From: an uncultured Mycoplasmatota bacterium
Lineage (GTDB): Bacteria; Bacillota_I; Bacilli_A; RF39; UBA660
DNA: 9,074 nucleotides
Direction of reading: 5' to 3'
Assembly: GCA_900542735.1 (NCBI GenBank)
Contig: UQOS01000044.1
Coordinates: 1-9,074, forward strand
Shown piece by piece: positions 5,388 to 9,074 of this stretch (the stretch's first letter is position 1; each line of letters opens with the position of its first letter). Under the pieces are notes generated by a model, which saw only the letters and a list, made by a program, of their open reading frames with translations, did not search any database and was not told the DNA's origin. A program made the position numbers and the translations under genes.

Positions 5388-5422
5388 AAAAGAACAAGGA
5401 TTATATTAATCCCTGCTCTTTT
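5388..5422 (-). terminator. Terminator of the rep gene (overlaps its stop)
   Basis: On the minus strand AAAAGAGCAGGGATT and AATCCTTGTTCTTTT pair at all 15 positions, counting two G-U pairs, with a 5-nt loop and a following T-run. The rep stop codon lies in the hairpin. On the plus strand the same stem has two A-C mismatches and is weaker. Confidence 0.75.
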
Positions 5423-6723
5423 AAGTATTTTATATCGCTTATACAAGTACGTTTAGATATATTAAGTTGTAAATATATATCTTTCTGTTTAAGACCTTCT
5501 GCCAAAAGGTCTTTTATTTTTTCTCTTCTTTGCGATATCTTTTCTTTTTCACTTAATTTTCCATCTAATTTTAACTTCTTTTTGTAATAATCGCTATTTC
5601 TTTGCTCTTTTGTTTTAGCTTTATATATACTCTGTAGCCCTAAGCTCTCACAAAGTTCATAATCAAGCTCTAGAAAATCTACTAGAGTTTCATTCTTATA
5701 AAGATATTGCCTATGATTTACGCACCTTGTAGCACTCTCTATAATATGTTCTCTTAGTGGTTCATTAAACTTTCTATTGAATTTTAACATTTCTTCCCTT
5801 GCTAATTCGTAATCTGTTGCGGTAAGCTCTCCATTTTGATATTTAATTTTTATTAAAATATAATTTCTATATAAAAAGCATAACCTTGCCCTAAGATCAG
5901 TTGCTCCAATACTGTTTAAATAGCTCTGTATTAGTTCAAAATCAATTAACCTATTACAGTTTAAAGAATATACATTATGTAGCTTCACGACCCTTTTAGA
6001 AGCTTTTACACGCCCTTTACGCTTCTTATGCCATTTAGGTAATTCATCAAGCCATAGTTCTTGTATCTCTCTCAATGTATACCTTACAGCTTCATCATAT
6101 GCAATCACTTTAATCTCTGCTCCATTTTTACTATTTATGCTACCTGGAACCCTAAAGTAAGTTTCTAAATTTTGCATTTCTGCCCCATACTCTTTTAATT
6201 CTTGTGAGAATACCTCTGAAATTCTTCTTGCTAATATCACCACATTATCTCTAAACTTAGGTATATAACAAGTTTCAACTGTATATATAAGTCTTATTTG
6301 ATTACCGTATTCTATAAAGTTAGGGGTTGGTATCTTACTATCAAAAAAGTCCAATTCCAGTAAATTTATCACTTGATATGGCTCTAATCTCTTAAGTTCA
6401 GGAATCCTTTTATAGTCAACATCAATAGCTATTGCATTAATACAGAATAAATTATCCCTAGTAGCTCTTTCCATACTTCTAAAAGGATTTAAGCTTAAAT
6501 ATACATCTTCTTTTCCCAATGAATTTAATATTTGCCTTAAATTCATCGGCTCCTTTAATGAGTTTATCGGATAAACTAGACTTTTACCCTGTACTTTGCT
6601 TAAAGCTCTAATAAAGCATTCATCATTATTAAAATAAATATATTTCAAAAACTCTGAGCACTCTAGAATTTCCGATTTAGTATAGCGCTCTATGTACTGT
6701 ACTGCTTGTCCTATAATAATCAC
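5401..6723 (-). CDS. rep: AEP-primase-type plasmid replication protein
   Basis: This protein of about 440 residues has an archaeo-eukaryotic primase-like core: AIDVDYK (99-105) fits the metal-binding hhDhD motif, YGNQIRLIY (139-147) takes the place of the second motif, and YFRVPGSIN (189-197) is the arginine-PGS-N block common in plasmid primase/Rep proteins. Residues about 225-240 are basic. The last 40 residues (LLAEGLKQKDIYLQLNISKRTCISDIKYLKEQG) form a helix-turn-helix. It probably initiates or primes plasmid replication. The start is unusual: the first GTG lies within the AAAGGAGGTG ribosome binding site itself, and the codon eight bases after AGGAGG is ATA (6714-6712), preceded by two ATT codons; the first ATG is codon 60. 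A rare ATT or ATA start, keeping Rep scarce, is possible. Confidence 0.8.
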   Translation of the reverse strand: MIIIGQAVQYIERYTKSEILECSEFLKYIYFNNDECFIRALSKVQGKSLVYPINSLKEPMNLRQILNSLGKEDVYLSLNPFRSMERATRDNLFCINAIAIDVDYKRIPELKRLEPYQVINLLELDFFDSKIPTPNFIEYGNQIRLIYTVETCYIPKFRDNVVILARRISEVFSQELKEYGAEMQNLETYFRVPGSINSKNGAEIKVIAYDEAVRYTLREIQELWLDELPKWHKKRKGRVKASKRVVKLHNVYSLNCNRLIDFELIQSYLNSIGATDLRARLCFLYRNYILIKIKYQNGELTATDYELAREEMLKFNRKFNEPLREHIIESATRCVNHRQYLYKNETLVDFLELDYELCESLGLQSIYKAKTKEQRNSDYYKKKLKLDGKLSEKEKISQRREKIKDLLAEGLKQKDIYLQLNISKRTCISDIKYLKEQGLI

Positions 6724-6894
6724 CTCCTTTGTAAAAACTAATAAAAGTATACCATAAAATCTAGGAACATACTCCCTAAATAACCCAACAAAAAACCTAC
6801 GGTGTAAGATCCCCCATATAGGTCTTAAAATTTTGCACCTTTTTTATTTCAGAAAAAGATATTGCTTTATATCTAGTATAATCTATTTTAAATC
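6724..6894. promoter_or_regulatory. rep leader / mob-rep intergenic region
   Basis: On the minus strand TGGTATACT near 6743-6751 is an extended -10 candidate just before rep. On the plus strand GGTG (6801-6804) and CACC (6836-6839), with AAGA/TCTT inside, form a hairpin followed by six Ts, which could end a short antisense RNA controlling rep. A small AT hairpin (AGATAT/ATATCT then TTTT, about 6856-6875) may end mob transcription. All of this is weak individually. Confidence 0.35.
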
Positions 6895-7776
6895 TTATAT
6901 TTCCAACTCTCTCGGTTTTAATTGAGGTGACTTTTGAGTATTAGTCTTTTCATAAATTTTTGCTCTTACAACAAGTTCTGCCTCTTTACCTAATCCTTTT
7001 TCATTTATGAATTCAGCCATAGCCTTTTTTTGAATTAGAAGCGTTTCTTTATCTGCTTTAAGCTCTTTATTTTCCCGTTTTAATTTATTATTAATCTCCC
7101 AATTCCTCAATGTATCATTTGGATAGCCTTTTCTTAATTCTATATTTTGTCTTTTTAACTCTTGATTTTCAGATTTCAACTTCTTGAATTGCTCTCTTTT
7201 ATATTCATCAGTATCCGTATGTCCTTTGGCTGAACCCTCAACACCTCTTTCTATATCAAAACCTTTGCTTTGCAATAGCTCTGGTATTGCTTTTTGTATA
7301 TTCCTTAAAAACTTTCTATCTATGATAGTCTTAGCTGATAGCTTTCCATCATCAGTAAGTGGTACTGCTATAAGGTGCATATGTGGTGTCTTTTCGTCCA
7401 TATGTACTACTGCTGATACTATATTCTTTTCCCCATAACACTCTTTCAAAAATTTATAAGTTTCTTCAAAAAACTTCTTCTGTTCATCCAATGACAATTT
7501 ATCAAAGAACCCTTTATCTGATGTTACTATAGTGCTAGTCATTACAGTTGCATCTTTTCTTATTGCTTTAGCTCCCTTATAGCCTTCGGCTATAATTTCT
7601 TTAACCCTCTGATTATAGTTAATCTTATCCTTGTTATGTAAGTCATAATTAAGAATTGTTCTATATGGGTCTATATCGTTATTTTTTGAATTAGAGCTTT
7701 CCCTTTGATTATGTATTTGAAGTCCTCTAACATCATTACTCTTAAACTTTTCTACATGACAGGCAAAATAACTCAT
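6895..7776 (-). CDS. mob: MobV-family relaxase (plasmid mobilisation/recombination)
   Basis: I start this 293-residue protein at the second ATG (7776), which is eight bases after AGGAG; the ATG at 7794 lies ahead of that site. His22 in IHNQRE occupies the place of the catalytic His22 of MobM of pMV158, and HMDEKTPHMH (125-134) is the metal-binding HxDE..PHxH motif. GVEGSAKGHT follows near 190. Residues about 200-255 are a lysine- and glutamate-rich coiled coil. The enzyme nicks oriT, becomes attached to the strand and guides it in transfer by a co-resident conjugation system; Pre proteins also recombine plasmids at oriT. It is shorter than MobM (494 residues), mainly at the carboxy end. oriT lies directly upstream, overlapping the probable promoter (TATAAT near 7828-7833), allowing self-repression. 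Confidence 0.92.
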   Translation of the reverse strand: MSYFACHVEKFKSNDVRGLQIHNQRESSNSKNNDIDPYRTILNYDLHNKDKINYNQRVKEIIAEGYKGAKAIRKDATVMTSTIVTSDKGFFDKLSLDEQKKFFEETYKFLKECYGEKNIVSAVVHMDEKTPHMHLIAVPLTDDGKLSAKTIIDRKFLRNIQKAIPELLQSKGFDIERGVEGSAKGHTDTDEYKREQFKKLKSENQELKRQNIELRKGYPNDTLRNWEINNKLKRENKELKADKETLLIQKKAMAEFINEKGLGKEAELVVRAKIYEKTNTQKSPQLKPRELEI

Positions 7777-7895
7777 ATCCTTATCTCCTCTCATACTTTA
7801 CTAAAAAACTTCTGAAAAATACGAAGTATTATAAGTAAAGTATAGTAGCTCATTATACTTTACGTTGTAAAGTTCATTCGCTCTACGAGGTTTTA
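7744..7895. repeat. Direct repeat, copy 2 (mob start plus oriT)
   Basis: This is the partner of 1-151, in the same orientation. Here it is attached to the complete relaxase gene on the left and to the hairpin cluster on the right. Confidence 0.9.
7820..7872. other. oriT: oriT copy 2 (pMV158/MobV type)
   Basis: Arms GTAAAGTATA (7835-7844) and TATACTTTAC (7854-7863) flank a 9-nt loop GTAGCTCAT, with another GTAAAG at 7867-7872. The nick is expected between 7852 and 7853, before TTATACTTTA, by analogy with pMV158. The layout next to the MobV start supports the call. Confidence 0.8.
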
Positions 7896-7967
7896 GGACT
7901 TCGTCCTAATGGGCTTCGCCCATATTAATTCGCTCGGCACTAAGCCGAAAAGGGGCAATGCCCTTTT
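7893..7967. repeat. Cluster of four small GC-rich hairpins beside oriT
   Basis: Stems are TTAGGAC/GTCCTAA (7893-7909, loop TTC), ATGGGC/GCCCAT (7909-7923, loop TTC), TCGGC/GCCGA (7934-7948) and AAAAGGG/CCCTTTT (7948-7967). They are packed end to end and absent from oriT copy 1. Such packed hairpins fit a priming or assembly signal on the transferred single strand; this is inferred. Confidence 0.65.
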
Positions 7968-7995
7968 GAGTTCCAAGCGTTAATTTTTTCATTTC

Positions 7996-8107
7996 ATCAA
8001 GGTAGTATTTTAAAATTTTTCTTAGTCAGCAAAAATGGATCTACTCCCTAAAGGGTCCCTCCATCCATTTTTGCAGCCACTAAAATTTTTAAAATCTCCA
8101 CCTTGAT
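7996..8107. repeat. 110-bp imperfect inverted repeat, possible origin or priming site
   Basis: ATCAAGGT (7996-8003) pairs with ACCTTGAT (8100-8107), then TTTTAAAATTTTT-like arms, then a perfect 12-bp GCAAAAATGGAT/ATCCATTTTTGC, and CCCT/AGGG at the tip. Non-coding. As single-stranded DNA it would fold into one long hairpin, as at single-strand origins or ssi sites. It could also be the replication origin. Confidence 0.65.
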
Positions 8108-8147
8108 TTCAACAATATCATTCTCCCCAAAATATAACCCTAATGCT

Positions 8148-8342
8148 CTATCGTCTTTTTCTTAACCATTCATTACATTTTGATTCAAAGCTTTGTTGGT
8201 CTGGAAATATAATTCCCATTCCAACCTCAATACAATCTTCACATTCACCAGTTAATTCATTATCGACATTAATATGACCAAAATTATAGTTAAACTCAAA
8301 TATATAACCATCTTTAATTAATTTAAACTCTTTATTTTTCAT
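8148..8342 (-). CDS. Hypothetical 64-residue protein
   Basis: I do not recognise this protein. It begins with ATG eight bases after GAGGGG, 42 bp after the coiled-coil/helix-turn-helix gene, and is probably co-transcribed with it. It is acidic in the middle (ELTGECEDCIEVG, with a CxxC-like pair of cysteines two apart) and basic at the end (WLRKRR). Alternating hydrophobic residues (YIFEFNYNF, GMGIIF) suggest a small beta-rich fold. No signal peptide or membrane segment is seen. Confidence 0.55.
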   Translation of the reverse strand: MKNKEFKLIKDGYIFEFNYNFGHINVDNELTGECEDCIEVGMGIIFPDQQSFESKCNEWLRKRR

Positions 8343-8384
8343 ATAATACCCCTCTCTGTTTTATTGTATTATTACCAATTAACA

Positions 8385-8717
8385 TTAATCATAAATTCCA
8401 TTCAATGCTCTATTTATAGTTACACTACTCCAGCCAGTTTGATTTTGAATTTCTCTATAACTCAACCCCTTAGCTCTTAGGTCTTTTATCTGCTGAACTT
8501 GTTCATCAGTAATTTGTCTTTTCTTACTTTGTAAGTCTATCTTACTCTCTAAATCCTTAATTTTATCTTCAAACTCTTTTATCTGTTTTGTATATTCATT
8601 TTTTAATTTTTGAATCTCATTTTTATGTTCTTCATCTAAATCTTTTAATTGATTTTTATAATTTTCTATATATATTTTTAATCTTTCATTTTCTCTAATT
8701 AACTGAATATCACTCAT
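8385..8717 (-). CDS. Coiled-coil protein with C-terminal resolvase-like helix-turn-helix
   Basis: These 110 residues follow CGAGGTG. Residues about 5-65 are a continuous charged coiled coil (ENERLKIYIENYKNQLKDL, then repeated K/E heptads), which should dimerise. Residues about 66-110 (KRQITDEQVQQIKDLRAKGLSYREIQNQTGWSSVTINRALNG) match the Hin/resolvase-type helix-turn-helix, without any catalytic recombinase domain. It is a probable DNA-binding regulator or plasmid accessory protein. The gene lies 60 bp after the terminator of ncRNA copy B on the same strand, so read-through of that terminator would control it. Confidence 0.75.
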   Translation of the reverse strand: MSDIQLIRENERLKIYIENYKNQLKDLDEEHKNEIQKLKNEYTKQIKEFEDKIKDLESKIDLQSKKRQITDEQVQQIKDLRAKGLSYREIQNQTGWSSVTINRALNGIYD

Positions 8718-8776
8718 ATTTACACCTCGTTATATTTGCTATATATCTAATATAGTAAATATTCTTTTTTTGTCAA

Positions 8777-8813
8777 TAAAAAAAGAATAGGTTAACTGCG
8801 AATTAACCTATTC
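8777..8813 (-). terminator. Terminator of ncRNA copy B
   Basis: GAATAGGTTAA and TTAACCTATTC form a perfect 11-bp stem (8785-8795 with 8803-8813) around a 7-nt loop, followed on the minus strand by TTTTTTT. Confidence 0.9.
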
Positions 8814-9024
8814 AGTATAATTATTGTGTTCAATTTGCCAAAGTGCAAAAGTACACCTAAGCTTCTATATAATTAATCACCCGAGCTTTACGATAATCAT
8901 AGCCTAAGCCTATATCTTTTCAGTAGCAGTTGCTCGGTTGCTACACTCATGTTTTAATTGGTTTTGAGTAGTACCAATTCCCTTTTTATAACTCGCCATT
9001 CGGGAGTAGCGACCAATAAATCTG
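8777..9024 (-). ncRNA. Structured RNA, copy B (complete, with terminator)
   Basis: This unit is about 248 nt, from the extended -10 at 9031-9039 to the terminator. The body (8833-9014) aligns with copy A. Stems on plus coordinates include 8956-8962/8973-8979 (all pairs differ from copy A yet pair perfectly), 8892-8895/8913-8916 and the GTAGCA/TGCTAC hairpin, whose loop GCTCGG (8932-8937) pairs with CCGAGC (8881-8886). No protein is encoded. It could be a trans-acting plasmid RNA or a leader controlling the gene at 8385-8717. Confidence 0.78.
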
Positions 9025-9030
9025 TATTTT

Positions 9031-9039
9031 ATTATATCA
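9031..9039 (-). promoter_or_regulatory. Extended -10 promoter of ncRNA copy B
   Basis: TGATATAAT on the minus strand, 17 bp ahead of the conserved GGTCGC start, is identical to the nonamer before copy A. Confidence 0.6.
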
Positions 9040-9074
9040 TAAAAAAAATTTTTTAATAAACTTTTTTTCTTTGA

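Noticed and set aside
7184..7438. 84-residue plus-strand open frame
   Set aside because: It is fully antisense to the conserved catalytic region of the MobV relaxase; serine- and cysteine-rich composition marks it as a shadow.

Overview
This is a very AT-rich window with AGGAGG-type ribosome binding sites and mostly short plasmid-style genes. Nearly everything reads on the minus strand. Base composition, codon use and gene types point to a plasmid, or a plasmid integrated elsewhere, of a low-GC Firmicute, most likely a Clostridium. There are no chromosomal housekeeping genes. I cannot tell whether the window is a complete circle or a piece of a larger replicon.

Layout from left to right. Positions 1-151 hold the first 11 codons of a MobV relaxase (running off the left edge), its ribosome binding site and an oriT. 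This block is a direct repeat of 7744-7895. Then come a winged-helix gene (243-605), a perfect 64-bp palindrome, two small hairpins sharing an internal core but with different covarying stems, and a DUF3800 gene (890-1714) ending next to those hairpins. A strong bidirectional terminator follows, then a gene for a ribbon-helix-helix protein (2231-2803) with four 11-bp-spaced operator repeats upstream and further copies inside its own coding sequence. An IS3-family element (2983-4432) comes next, with transposase split into orfA and orfB.

Right of the IS is a structured non-coding RNA (copy A), whose intrinsic terminator has been split in its loop by the IS. Beyond it lie a decayed DUF3990 (ADP-ribosyltransferase-like) gene, an AEP-primase-type replication gene (5401-6723), the MobV relaxase gene (6895-7776) and its oriT. 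Downstream of oriT are a cluster of small GC-rich hairpins and a 110-bp imperfect inverted repeat that looks like a replication or priming site. The right end has a 64-residue hypothetical gene, a coiled-coil plus helix-turn-helix gene, and copy B of the structured RNA with its terminator intact.

The core functions are replication (primase-type Rep), mobilisation (MobV plus oriT) and gene control by several small DNA-binding proteins. The accessory cargo is DUF3800 with RNA hairpins and the damaged DUF3990 gene. Two oriT copies in direct orientation suggest that two related plasmids were fused, or one was duplicated, by relaxase-mediated (Pre-type) recombination. The features most worth pursuing are the two-copy pseudoknotted RNA, the DUF3800-linked hairpin pair and the 64-bp palindrome.
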